This document shows, piece by piece, positions 53,456-63,140 of a stretch of DNA of 64,000 nucleotides. The stretch comes from Thermoplasmatota archaeon (lineage in GTDB: Archaea; Thermoplasmatota; Thermoplasmata; Thermoplasmatales; Thermoplasmataceae): NCBI GenBank assembly GCA_023484105.1, contig JAMDBD010000009.1:1-64000 (forward strand), written 5' to 3'. Both the position numbers and the translations under genes were made by a program. Position 1 is the stretch's first letter. Every line of letters begins with the position of its first letter. Below the pieces are notes generated by a model that was given only the letters and a program-made list of their open reading frames with translations, ran no database searches and was not told the origin of the DNA.

Positions 53456-55021
53456 GTGTTTGAAGATCACTCATTTTTCGGCCTTGCAAGAACAGGTATT
53501 CTAGAAGACGGCTCTAAGTATCCTTTAATGCTGAACTCAAAGGCCGGACAGATTTCCAAAAAAGATGGAATACTTCGCATACTTTCTGATGAGATAGACC
53601 TGGAGAGACTCAGGAAAGCTGCTGTTCCTGATGGTATGAATAATGGAATTGAGACAGATAATTTCGTGGTTCTGACAATGGGTCTTCCTTATCTTTCCAG
53701 ACCTTCTAAATTTTTTCGCTATCTAAATAACATCCAGTCAGTCAACGGGTACAGAAAGCTGCTTTATCTTCCAGGTGTCTCCGACCCATATCTGCTCCCT
53801 GTTCTTGTATATCTTGGAATAAGCATTTTCGATGACATTCAGCTCAGAACAGATTCCAGGAATGGCATACTCTACAGTACGATAGGATACGCAAAATCTA
53901 ACGAGAACTGTGAGGGGCGCAACAGGGAGATTGTGAATACCGAACTGGACATTCTTTCCCATTCCATCAGAGAGATGACGCTCAGGAACATTGTGGAAAG
54001 CAGCGTTCTTTCTGCCACTGCCATTGCACTTCTCAGGCATGCTGACAGACTCATGAATGGAAGTGCAGAGAATATTTATCCTGTCAGGACAGGGAGAATA
54101 AATGCCTATTCCCAGCAGTCGCTTTTGAGGCCTGATATAGTGAGATATCGCCGATATATCTCGGAGGAATATACTACACCACGGCCAGGATCACTGCTTC
54201 TGCTCATTCCATGTTCCGCAAGAAAACCGTATTCAACTTCCAGATCGCACAGGAAAATAATAGAAGCGATAGCACCCTACAGAAAGTTCCTCCACGAGGT
54301 TATATTGACATCTCCTCTGGGTCTCGTTCCAAGGGAACTCGAAGACCTCTATCCCGCATCATTTTATGATGTGCCGGTTACAGGGGACTGGTCCGTGGAC
54401 GAAAAGAAAATGATGAATGATCTGATCATATCCTTCCTGAAAAGAAATGAATACAGCGAAGTGTTAGCTTTCGTCCCTGAAGAATATTCCTTCATATCTG
54501 AAACTCTTGAAGAGAAAAGCATAATGATTGGAAGATACGACAGGGATCAGGATATCCAGAATCTCAGGATTGCAGTCAGGGAAAGAATTGACAGATCTGG
54601 AATTTCTCCCAGATGGAAAAGATATTCAGATATAGTAAGTAAGATCAGGTTTCAGTTTGGTAGCTGGTTTCCGGACATTTCCGACAGTATCAGGATTGTC
54701 AGGAACTACAACCTCAATCAGATTGTCCTCGACGGAAAGGTGAACTTTGTGATAGTCCCTGATCTCGGAAAGCTGACAATAACAAAACATTCAGCACACT
54801 TCTTCACTGAGGCAGGCAGAAACCTGGTGGAGATTGATGATTTCAAGCCAACATCGAACATATATGCAGTGGGCGTGGAAACTGCCAGTCAGGATGTGGC
54901 ACAGGAGTCAGAAGTGGTTGTCCATCACTCTGGAGAGGTTCGCGCTGTCGGAATTGCCAAAATGCCGGCAAGAGCGATGATTGAACTCAGCAAGGGAGTT
55001 GCCGTTAAGGTAAGGAACTGA
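53456..55021 (+). CDS. arcS: Archaeosine synthase ArcS (TgtA2-like)
   Basis: A 521-residue protein with the ArcS signature PCSARKPYSTSRSH near residue 250 and a C-terminal PUA domain (about 440-521: VNFVIVPDLGKL..., AVGIAKMPARAMIEL). ArcS converts preQ0 at position 15 of tRNA to archaeosine. The N-terminal half keeps the TGT-like fold but lacks a clear catalytic site of its own. It starts at a GTG just after a TATA-like AT-rich run. It faces the Csl4 operon. Confidence 0.88.
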   Translation: MFEDHSFFGLARTGILEDGSKYPLMLNSKAGQISKKDGILRILSDEIDLERLRKAAVPDGMNNGIETDNFVVLTMGLPYLSRPSKFFRYLNNIQSVNGYRKLLYLPGVSDPYLLPVLVYLGISIFDDIQLRTDSRNGILYSTIGYAKSNENCEGRNREIVNTELDILSHSIREMTLRNIVESSVLSATAIALLRHADRLMNGSAENIYPVRTGRINAYSQQSLLRPDIVRYRRYISEEYTTPRPGSLLLLIPCSARKPYSTSRSHRKIIEAIAPYRKFLHEVILTSPLGLVPRELEDLYPASFYDVPVTGDWSVDEKKMMNDLIISFLKRNEYSEVLAFVPEEYSFISETLEEKSIMIGRYDRDQDIQNLRIAVRERIDRSGISPRWKRYSDIVSKIRFQFGSWFPDISDSIRIVRNYNLNQIVLDGKVNFVIVPDLGKLTITKHSAHFFTEAGRNLVEIDDFKPTSNIYAVGVETASQDVAQESEVVVHHSGEVRAVGIAKMPARAMIELSKGVAVKVRN

Positions 55022-55067
55022 CATTTCCGTACCTTAATGGTTAAATAATTCTAGTAACTGCTTAATT

Positions 55068-58000
55068 ATGGATAAGAGGCCTGTTGCAATCATAGTGGTC
55101 GGGCTTATTATACTGATTATGTTATTCACACAGTTCACGGTCTCCTATCCATATAAGCCGAGTGAAATTGTACAGATCACGAACGACACATTTTTTGAAC
55201 ATCAGGTGCCTCCACTCGGCTATTTCGGCAGCCCGACGACAAACATTTCCAGATTCAACCCCTCTATGAAGAATGATGTGGTTATTGAAGGATATGCCAC
55301 AAATTCGACTTCCGGCAAGCCAATAGCTGGTGCCAGAATTGCAATATCTCTGTTCCCCGCCACTGCTGTAACAACCACAGACAGCAGAGGTTTCTTCAGC
55401 TTTACAGCCCTGTACGGAGGATCGGGGGTTTTTGCCTTCAAGACAGCCCACTATAAGACAATTTACGAAAATCTAGTTCTTTCCCCTCCTGCAGTGTGGA
55501 CGAACCTTTCTTTCAGCCCGGCTGTTCCATATCGTCTCAGCGGATATGTCAGGTCAGTCAACGGTACGTATATTGACGGTGCGCTTATAACCTTCTCCGG
55601 CTTCTTCTATCAGAGCAGGACCGTATCTGGCAGCTTAGGCTATTATTCTCTTATGATCTATGATGATACATACGGGATAAGTACACTCTATTCCGGCTAT
55701 AAGATACATCCAAGGCCATTCATGGTTGAAATCTCAGGTTCACCTGTCAACAACTTCAACCTCACAATGTTTCCTGCAACAGGCAATTACACTGTTTCTG
55801 GATACGTCATGAACGTTGCCGGAAGCATGATCTCAGGAGCAGCAGTTTTCGACCATGAAAACAGTGCAGGTACTGTTTCTAAAGCATCAGGCTTCTATTC
55901 CATACGTGTGGTTTCAGGATCGAATATCCTCTCATTCAGCCATCCTGGTTACGAAACAAATACGACTGAGATCTACGCCAATCGGAATATTACGGACTTC
56001 AACGTGACTCTTCACACTCCGCAACCGCTTGGAGGCAATTCCTCTGAAGTGCCTGGTAACACCACCGTGAACGGCACAACACTCTTCAATCTGATTGGAA
56101 ACAACTCCTCAGCGGTCAACTACTCAAAGTATGGCCCATATATTCTGACAGGCAGAATCCACACAACTGTGAGTGGCAGCAGACTGATATATCTTGGTGA
56201 CATAAATGTTAGTTTCTACATATCAGTAAACGGCACTTTTTACAGGAGCGTTGTGCGGACAAACTCGACAGGCTGGTACATTCTGCCGATAAACTATGCC
56301 GGCACCTATAAATTCTTAGTGGACACGTACCTTACCTATCCCCTAAAATCCCCTTCCATAGATATTTCCTCGTCTCCGGTATATTACAATATCTCTCTGG
56401 TTGCAATACCGGATAACATATATTATGTGAATGGAGATATTGTCAACAGCCTGACCGGATTGCCTGTGCAGAATTCCAGCGTCGGATTCAGGGGAATCAT
56501 TAATTCCACCGAGAGCGTCTCTTCAACGTTCTATTCTTCAAATGGAACTATCAGCTTCTACCTTATAATGGGAAATTACACTTTTTACACTTCTGCGCCA
56601 GGGTATTTCACTCATTATTCCGTCGAAAGGATTTCCGGGAACATAACGCTTCGTTTGGTGCTATCACCTGATCTCAACCTTTCGCCTCAGTTCAGAGAAA
56701 TCACTCTTGGAAACAGTACAGGAATTCAGGGGCTCTCATCGGCCCAGCTTGACAGGAACATCTCAAATATAAGTATGACCTTTAACTATGCACAAATAAC
56801 AGTTGTGATGAAATTCACATATTCCGGATCTCCTGTAGAGGACACATGGATCGGAATTTACATAGGCGTTGACGGCCTATACTTCTTTGATCCTGCAGAA
56901 ACTAATGGGACAGGACAGTATGCATTCCATCTGAATTACTCAGGCAAATTCAATATCGTTGCGGAAAGCCAGGATTATTACAGCAATAGCATATCAAACC
57001 TGACATTGATTTCAAATTCAAAGATCAGTGTTGCTCTTCAGGAAAGGGAAGTTTATCCAGTCCAGATAACAGTATACAACGTTCTGAATCACACCGACGG
57101 TCAGAACGCATCCGTTCCTGCAGATTATCTTAATGTTACCAACTCAATACTTCCCGTCAATTTTATGCATGCGTTTGGGTTCAACGGGACCAACTTCACC
57201 GCCCTTCTTCCGGATGGGGCATACATCCTGAATTACAGTAATGAAAGATATGTAGGATCTGAATTCACCATCACCGTGAACGGGAGTTCTGTTAAATCCT
57301 CATATGGGGTCAACCCCGTTGACCTGCTTCTTAAAATAGATTCGTTCACAAATATAACATTTCTTGTCTATTCATCAGGGAATGGAGAATATTTCAGTGG
57401 AAATTATTCTTCCGGCATTCACAGCGATAACATCCCTGTAACAGTTGGAAACGTGACCGTCTATACCTGGCTTGTCACAAATGGCATCAGGTTCAGTGAA
57501 AATGTTACCAGCGTCAGGATAAGCTATACAAATCCAAATGCGGTTCTCTATCTGAATGATACAAACAGATCCGGATATGAAAGTCTTCAGACTCTGAGCA
57601 GGGATTCAGTACTGATTCAGGTGCCGATAACCTTCACTTTCCCTTTTCCTGCACTGCATTCCCAGTACTTCAACCAGGAGATCACCGTTAACAGTTCCGC
57701 TTATTCTTCATATATAAACAGCGGCTGGACCAACGTTATGTTCACATATTCAAACGGAACGGAAATACCGGCATGGGTGGAAAGCAACGCGAGCAATACT
57801 GCGACAGCAACAACAGTCTGGTTGAAGCTCCATTATACATCCGGATCATCAACGCTTTATATCTATATGAACGTATATCCGTCTTCAGTCGATCTAATGT
57901 CCAGGTTCGGCCCCACAGGGGAGAACCCCTATATTTCCAGTCCATTTGGTATGTATGACGATGGCTCCATTGTTTTCCCGGTGTACAGCAATTTCCAGGA

Positions 58001-58931
58001 AGAATACTATCAGAACTGGTCTGCAAACTCCACATATGGAAGTTATACACCTGAGGCAACATCAAATGGTGTTGAAATGCTTACAGGGGCAGGGAGTGCC
58101 TCGGATGCAATGGTATTCAGACTGCCATTTACAGGCCAGTCCGTGCAAATCATGTCATCTTTTTCCTACCATGGCAATTCTGGAGGGCTAGGGTTTGGTT
58201 TCTACAGTTCAGGTCCTGTGTATGGAACCTTTGGCCCAGATCAACCTTCCACACTCAACGGATACTTTGCAAGTTATGTATTTTCTCAGGGCAGGTACTC
58301 AGAACTCAACGTGAGCGGATCCGCCACCTACAGTACAGTGCAGATCAGTGCGTTGAAGAACGAATACGTGCAGTCAGACATATATCTGAACAGCACTGGT
58401 GTAACAATGATGTATGCTAACAGCACTCTACATCCATTCAAAGGTCCATCAGCATCCGGCAGTGCGATACTCAAGTACACAGGAACGGTTGATGTAGCGG
58501 ACAGTGTCCTTTATGTGGGGGCTTCTGAAGCAGGGATATTGAACTATGCAAATCTTTCTTGGATCATGGTTGTCGAAGACTTTTCAGGCTCAACCCCTGC
58601 CGTTTCATTTGGATCTCAAGTTAACCAGAGTCTCATCAGCATAGATTATAGCGGATCCCTGAATGGAGTCTATCTGACCGGTCTTGTGTTCAATCAGTCA
58701 GTTTACAATTTCACAGTATTCCTCAACGGTCATCCGGAATACGTTTTTAATGTCATTCACGGAACCTCTTCCGGAGTGAATTATACGGAGATGGAATTCT
58801 ATAATCCGGTACTGCTTCAGACTTCCAGTGAAATATTGATAATGATCACATCCAGTGACAGTGCAAGCGTAACCGCACCATTTAATATAGAAGTATCTTA
58901 TATTATCGCTCAGTATAATCTGGTGAGTTGA
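55068..58931 (+). CDS. Giant surface protein with carboxypeptidase-regulatory-like repeats and DUF2341 domain
   Basis: The 1287-residue protein has an N-terminal membrane helix/signal (about 5-27) and no other clear one. Residues 65-500 hold several beta-sandwich repeats of the carboxypeptidase-regulatory type (GYVMNVAGSMISGAAV, DIVNSLTGLPVQNSSVGF), which suggests adhesion or wall binding. Residues about 860-950 resemble DUF2341 (YINSGWTNVMFTYSNG...), followed by a jelly-roll-like part to about 1200. Asn-x-Ser/Thr sequons are very frequent. The next ATG follows the stop directly, and the gene begins a six-gene operon with a MoxR ATPase. Confidence 0.8.
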   Translation: MDKRPVAIIVVGLIILIMLFTQFTVSYPYKPSEIVQITNDTFFEHQVPPLGYFGSPTTNISRFNPSMKNDVVIEGYATNSTSGKPIAGARIAISLFPATAVTTTDSRGFFSFTALYGGSGVFAFKTAHYKTIYENLVLSPPAVWTNLSFSPAVPYRLSGYVRSVNGTYIDGALITFSGFFYQSRTVSGSLGYYSLMIYDDTYGISTLYSGYKIHPRPFMVEISGSPVNNFNLTMFPATGNYTVSGYVMNVAGSMISGAAVFDHENSAGTVSKASGFYSIRVVSGSNILSFSHPGYETNTTEIYANRNITDFNVTLHTPQPLGGNSSEVPGNTTVNGTTLFNLIGNNSSAVNYSKYGPYILTGRIHTTVSGSRLIYLGDINVSFYISVNGTFYRSVVRTNSTGWYILPINYAGTYKFLVDTYLTYPLKSPSIDISSSPVYYNISLVAIPDNIYYVNGDIVNSLTGLPVQNSSVGFRGIINSTESVSSTFYSSNGTISFYLIMGNYTFYTSAPGYFTHYSVERISGNITLRLVLSPDLNLSPQFREITLGNSTGIQGLSSAQLDRNISNISMTFNYAQITVVMKFTYSGSPVEDTWIGIYIGVDGLYFFDPAETNGTGQYAFHLNYSGKFNIVAESQDYYSNSISNLTLISNSKISVALQEREVYPVQITVYNVLNHTDGQNASVPADYLNVTNSILPVNFMHAFGFNGTNFTALLPDGAYILNYSNERYVGSEFTITVNGSSVKSSYGVNPVDLLLKIDSFTNITFLVYSSGNGEYFSGNYSSGIHSDNIPVTVGNVTVYTWLVTNGIRFSENVTSVRISYTNPNAVLYLNDTNRSGYESLQTLSRDSVLIQVPITFTFPFPALHSQYFNQEITVNSSAYSSYINSGWTNVMFTYSNGTEIPAWVESNASNTATATTVWLKLHYTSGSSTLYIYMNVYPSSVDLMSRFGPTGENPYISSPFGMYDDGSIVFPVYSNFQEEYYQNWSANSTYGSYTPEATSNGVEMLTGAGSASDAMVFRLPFTGQSVQIMSSFSYHGNSGGLGFGFYSSGPVYGTFGPDQPSTLNGYFASYVFSQGRYSELNVSGSATYSTVQISALKNEYVQSDIYLNSTGVTMMYANSTLHPFKGPSASGSAILKYTGTVDVADSVLYVGASEAGILNYANLSWIMVVEDFSGSTPAVSFGSQVNQSLISIDYSGSLNGVYLTGLVFNQSVYNFTVFLNGHPEYVFNVIHGTSSGVNYTEMEFYNPVLLQTSSEILIMITSSDSASVTAPFNIEVSYIIAQYNLVS

Positions 58932-59447
58932 ATGGCGGGATTCCTGTCAAGGCTGTTTGGTTCCGGAAAAAAGAAGCAGAGGGATGGAGATACCATTGTT
59001 GAGGTGAAGAGAGTTGAGGATATCCCCCCAATGATCGAAGCAAACAGGCTTGTCCTGAATCAGGATTACAGGGGAGCAATATTCCTGCTTTTCAGATCGA
59101 TGAAGGGTGATTTCATAAGATCGACCGGCTTCGAGGAGAGGGGCGGCCTGACAAACCGTCAGTTTCTTGTAGAAGGCTTTCAGAAGTTCGGGATAAAGCC
59201 TAAGGATGATGCCTATACAGACAACTATTACCTGAAGGACGTAATCCTTCAGCCCCCGGCCCTAAATGAGGATAAGATAAACCAGTATAATGCTTTAAGA
59301 AAGCTGACAAATTTTTACATTGATTACTATGAAAGGGCCGCGTTTTCCCTATACCCGCTCAACGACCCTGATAAAATAATAGAGAAGGCATCGGAATTCT
59401 ATTCATTCCTGAACATCGTTGCTCTTTACTTCGGTGGGGGAAGTTGA
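58932..59447 (+). CDS. Cytosolic helical protein, distantly DUF4129-like
   Basis: A 171-residue protein with a basic N-terminus and a helical domain (about 35-165). NRQFLVEGFQKFG and IDYYERAAFSLY resemble the C-terminal helices of DUF4129, a domain often encoded beside MoxR and DUF58 proteins. The ATG follows the surface-protein stop with no gap, and it overlaps the next gene by four bases. Function is unknown; the MoxR context suggests a client or adaptor. Confidence 0.5.
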   Translation: MAGFLSRLFGSGKKKQRDGDTIVEVKRVEDIPPMIEANRLVLNQDYRGAIFLLFRSMKGDFIRSTGFEERGGLTNRQFLVEGFQKFGIKPKDDAYTDNYYLKDVILQPPALNEDKINQYNALRKLTNFYIDYYERAAFSLYPLNDPDKIIEKASEFYSFLNIVALYFGGGS

Positions 59448-59923
59448 CTGCATTGTATACACAACTGATGGGGCTTGTTGATCAGATTATGTATAATCCT
59501 CTAACCGATCTCAAGTTCCTGATACCGATTATACTGATAGTAGGGATCTCATCCGCAACCAGACACTACTACAGGAAATCCAGTCTGATTTCTCCGCCGA
59601 GTTTCGAACAGAACAGGGAAAAGTTTACAGTTCCGGCGAATGAATTCAATCAGGAAATAATGAAGGTGATGGGAATGGACGATAAACACTTTCTCGACAT
59701 CGTAGACAGTGAGATGGCGAATATTGAGCTGCTATGGAAGAAGTATAGAAATGCAAGAAAAAGATATGAAAAACTGGAGAGAAAAATAAGGATGTCTCTC
59801 CGTTATAGGAGAAGAAACGGAGAGAAGGCAAAGAAGGAGGCCTTTGCTGAACTGCTTTCCATATATGAGGATCTGAAGAGGGCGAAGATGACTGTGCTGG
59901 AGGTAGAAATGAAAAATGATTAG
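59444..59923 (+). CDS. Small membrane protein with basic coiled-coil tail
   Basis: The 159-residue product has one membrane helix (about 24-42) followed by a cytoplasmic region rich in Lys/Arg/Glu with predicted coiled coil (about 85-155: KKYRNARKRYEKLERKIRMS...). No family recognised. It starts at TTG in a four-base overlap with the previous gene and overlaps the MoxR gene by eight bases, so it probably acts in the same complex, perhaps tying the ATPase to the membrane. Confidence 0.6.
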   Translation: MTALYTQLMGLVDQIMYNPLTDLKFLIPIILIVGISSATRHYYRKSSLISPPSFEQNREKFTVPANEFNQEIMKVMGMDDKHFLDIVDSEMANIELLWKKYRNARKRYEKLERKIRMSLRYRRRNGEKAKKEAFAELLSIYEDLKRAKMTVLEVEMKND

Positions 59924-60899
59924 TACAGGGGAAGAAATCGATCAGGACTTTCTGAAAGCGGTAAGGGATAAAGCGCGGGCAATTCAGGATTTAATCGGAA
60001 AAAGGGTGATCGGGTCTGAGAGAATTGTCAGGTTCATGCTTATCTCACTAATCTCTGAAAACCACATACTTCTGGAAGGCGTTCCCGGCCTGGCGAAGAC
60101 GATGCTTGCTTCTGAATTTGCAAACTATCTTGGACTGCCTTTCAAGAGAATACAATTCACCCCGGATATGCTTCCATCCGATATCACAGGTAGCATGGTG
60201 TTCAACCTTGAAACCAGAAAGATGGAGTTCAGAAAGGGACCAATATTTGCAAACATTGTTCTTGCTGACGAACTCAACAGAACCCCGCCAAAGGTGCAGT
60301 CCGCTCTTCTTGAGAGCATGGAGGAAAAACAGGTTTCTGCAGGAGGGGTATCCGAGAAACTTCCGCAACCGTTCCTTGTCATTGCAACACAGAACCCAAT
60401 TGAACAGGAGGGGACTTTTCCTCTGGCTGAGGCACTAATGGACAGATTCCTGTTCAGGTATTTCATGACCTATCCTGATAAGGAAGAGGAACTCATGATT
60501 CTTGAAGATTCCAGCCCTATAAAGTCTGAGGGAGGAGGAGTAAGGCTAACCGGAGACGAGATAATGAATCTCAGAGTAATGAGAGACAGTGTATTTGCCT
60601 CAGATCGCATAAAAAACTACATCGTTGAGATATGCAGGGCAACAAGGAACAGTGACAAGATATATCTTGGAGCCAGTCCCAGAACTACCGGTAAGTTCTA
60701 CAGAGCTGCCAAGGCAAGTGCACTGCTCAGTGGCAGATCCTACGTGATTCCAGAAGATGTCAAATCTATTGCCTTTGAGCTGCTAAATCACAGGCTGATC
60801 CTGAATTCAGAGGCTGTAATAGAGGCTGGTCCTGAAATACAAAAATTCATCGCCGGGCTGATAGACAGTTTTGTCTCTTCAGTAAAGGTTCCAGAATGA
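59916..60899 (+). CDS. MoxR family AAA+ ATPase
   Basis: A 327-residue MoxR-type AAA+ ATPase with Walker A GVPGLAKT near 55, Walker B VLADELNRTPPK near 113, sensor 1 IATQNPIEQEGT and arginine-finger AEALMDRF. MoxR proteins are chaperone-like and usually work with a DUF58/von Willebrand-type partner, as here: the DUF58 gene overlaps it by four bases. Its target is probably the surface protein or the membrane protein of the same operon. Confidence 0.93.
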   Translation: MISTGEEIDQDFLKAVRDKARAIQDLIGKRVIGSERIVRFMLISLISENHILLEGVPGLAKTMLASEFANYLGLPFKRIQFTPDMLPSDITGSMVFNLETRKMEFRKGPIFANIVLADELNRTPPKVQSALLESMEEKQVSAGGVSEKLPQPFLVIATQNPIEQEGTFPLAEALMDRFLFRYFMTYPDKEEELMILEDSSPIKSEGGGVRLTGDEIMNLRVMRDSVFASDRIKNYIVEICRATRNSDKIYLGASPRTTGKFYRAAKASALLSGRSYVIPEDVKSIAFELLNHRLILNSEAVIEAGPEIQKFIAGLIDSFVSSVKVPE

Positions 60900-62203
60900 T
60901 CAGGAAGACAGGTCTTGCTATAATCGCCGTAATGGCCGCGTCTGTATACGAAGCCATACTGCTTGGATTCCTGTACCTGCTTTTCTTCGGGATCGCACTG
61001 ATGATGGCGTTCTGGGTTGACATTGTCCTCTTTCATGCATCGCAGTCCAAAAAGATGAAAGCCGTTACAATAAGAAGGGACCTGAAGGACAATTACGGAA
61101 GGAAAAACCAGTGGGTCACAATCAATCTAAGCGTGGAAAATTCCAGCAAATCACGGGTTGCCTTTCACTACTTTGACAGCCTTTCTGACGTGTTCAGATC
61201 GCGTGGTGATTTCAAGGGATATCTCACACTTATGCCCGGAGAAAGTAGAATCATCAGTTATGAAATTGCACCACAGGCAGTTGGAAAGTATTATGTGGGG
61301 CCTGTGGAGATGTACGCTGAAGACCCGTTCAGGATATGTGTTCTTAACTATGTGGCAGAGCGGATAACGGAGATACATGTCTCTCCTTCCCTAGCCGACC
61401 TCCATGGCGCCAGGGCAGACAGGATGAGCAACATCAGATTTACCGAGGGTTTGCACAGATCGAAGAGCGTTGGTCAGGGTTACAATTTTTACGGGATAAG
61501 ACCTTACACAGAATCTGACGATCTCAGGTACGTTTCGTGGAGCAGATACGGAACTGTGAATGGGGAGGATCTCTACGTGAAGCAGATGGAGGAGGAGAGG
61601 CAGATGGAGGTTCATTTCCTGATCGATTACAGCCTTGCAGTGAATTATGGCTATTCCGACAAGAGAATGTATGACAGGCTGATAATAGACAGCATAAATG
61701 CAGCATATTCCATAATAAAGAATCATGACGGCGTGGGCTTCATGCTTTTCTCGTCAGATCATGACATATATATCAAGCCGGCAAGGTCAGACGTTTCCAT
61801 AAACACTCTTGAAAGAGCTGTCGCCGATATCCGTCCGTCAGGAGAGTTCGATCTTGCTGCCGCACTGGAGAATGTGAGACAGAAAATTAGGAAAAGCTCC
61901 CTGATAATGGTGATGACGCCACTATCAGGAAGTACTCATTTCAGCCTTTCGAAGTCTTCTCTGATACAAAAGGGAAAGCAGATAACGGTCTTCATAGTGG
62001 AACCCTCTGAATTCATTGATCAGAGCGGACTCACAGAGCCTTACAAAAAGATTCTGCGTTCCCAGCTCATGAGGAGGATCAATACTCTCAAAAACGATGC
62101 ATCAATGATAAGGGCTCTTGGCCTGAACTGTTACGTGGTGCAGGAATCCAGGCTTTATGCCAGGATGGTGATGGAGTACCAGTACGGAAAGATAGTTGGT
62201 TGA
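60896..62203 (+). CDS. DUF58 protein (von Willebrand-type partner of MoxR)
   Basis: A 435-residue protein with two N-terminal membrane helices (about 5-45), a beta domain and the DUF58 signature PYTESDDLRYVSWSRYG near 205-220, followed by a VWA-like domain with VHFLIDYSLA, whose metal-site serines are only partly kept. It is co-translated with moxR. In this family the pair helps mature or activate another protein, commonly a large exported one. Confidence 0.88.
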   Translation: MIRKTGLAIIAVMAASVYEAILLGFLYLLFFGIALMMAFWVDIVLFHASQSKKMKAVTIRRDLKDNYGRKNQWVTINLSVENSSKSRVAFHYFDSLSDVFRSRGDFKGYLTLMPGESRIISYEIAPQAVGKYYVGPVEMYAEDPFRICVLNYVAERITEIHVSPSLADLHGARADRMSNIRFTEGLHRSKSVGQGYNFYGIRPYTESDDLRYVSWSRYGTVNGEDLYVKQMEEERQMEVHFLIDYSLAVNYGYSDKRMYDRLIIDSINAAYSIIKNHDGVGFMLFSSDHDIYIKPARSDVSINTLERAVADIRPSGEFDLAAALENVRQKIRKSSLIMVMTPLSGSTHFSLSKSSLIQKGKQITVFIVEPSEFIDQSGLTEPYKKILRSQLMRRINTLKNDASMIRALGLNCYVVQESRLYARMVMEYQYGKIVG

Positions 62204-63125
62204 AATGGAAAGAAGCAGGACTTCAGAACTGGTTTCTAATATAGGAGTAATGACTCCTTCCATACTTGTGTTTGGATTTGTCATACCATACGTTTTAACA
62301 GTGATGACATATGCCGTATGGATCCCGCTTTTTTCACTTCCTTTTATCAGGTTAATCATCCCCAGGAGGTTCAGGTATCTTGTCTACAGGATTGCACTGC
62401 TTGTCATTCTCTCAATATATATTTTCGCCGAACTTTCGTATACCGGGATAATTCCTGCACCATTTGCAGATCCATACCTATTTCTCCAGCTTGTACAGAT
62501 AGATGTAATCGTATCCCTGTTCTTTTCCATGGGCTTCATTTCAATGATTGAGGGGATTGTCGCCGACAGACCTTTTGGATCTCTTGGATACATGCTGGGT
62601 TCATTATTCATATTTGGCGAGCAGCTTTCTGCAGTCTATCTCTTCACCTCTCCGCTTTATCCGCTGATCTACAATCAACTACTTCCATACACCAGGAGCC
62701 TTCCAGTTTCTTTTCCCAGTTCAGCCCCCACATATTTTGGAAATGCATACATAATAAATTACATTGTGCAGTATTATGCGATTTACACGTTGATATTCCG
62801 TGGAGCTGAGGGAGTACAGCTACCGCTGACTGTTATCCATAATTTCTTTGACTACTTTGTGCTCGGAGGACTGGTGATTTCCTTTTCTTCGATGGTTTGG
62901 AAACTCTATCTTGAAGGCGAGAGTGATGACGTATACAGGCTTCCGGGTCTTGCAATTGCGGTTATAGGAGGGGTTTTCATTTCCCTATTCATCATCATTT
63001 TCATAGACCTCTTCCAGTCAATTGGATATCAGTTTGCAGCGCTAAGCTTTCTCCTTGTGGGCTTATGGTTAACTGCAGGTATACTGGTAAGAAGTAGTTC
63101 ACGTGGCAAAACAATAAATATATAG
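62196..63125 (+). CDS. Polytopic membrane protein in the MoxR operon
   Basis: A 309-residue protein with about eight membrane segments, few charged residues and no motif I recognise. Its start overlaps the DUF58 gene by eight bases; it ends the six-gene operon. It could form the membrane part of an assembly or export system for the giant surface protein. Confidence 0.6.
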   Translation: MVEMERSRTSELVSNIGVMTPSILVFGFVIPYVLTVMTYAVWIPLFSLPFIRLIIPRRFRYLVYRIALLVILSIYIFAELSYTGIIPAPFADPYLFLQLVQIDVIVSLFFSMGFISMIEGIVADRPFGSLGYMLGSLFIFGEQLSAVYLFTSPLYPLIYNQLLPYTRSLPVSFPSSAPTYFGNAYIINYIVQYYAIYTLIFRGAEGVQLPLTVIHNFFDYFVLGGLVISFSSMVWKLYLEGESDDVYRLPGLAIAVIGGVFISLFIIIFIDLFQSIGYQFAALSFLLVGLWLTAGILVRSSSRGKTINI

Positions 63126-63140
63126 GGAATCTCTTGTCCT

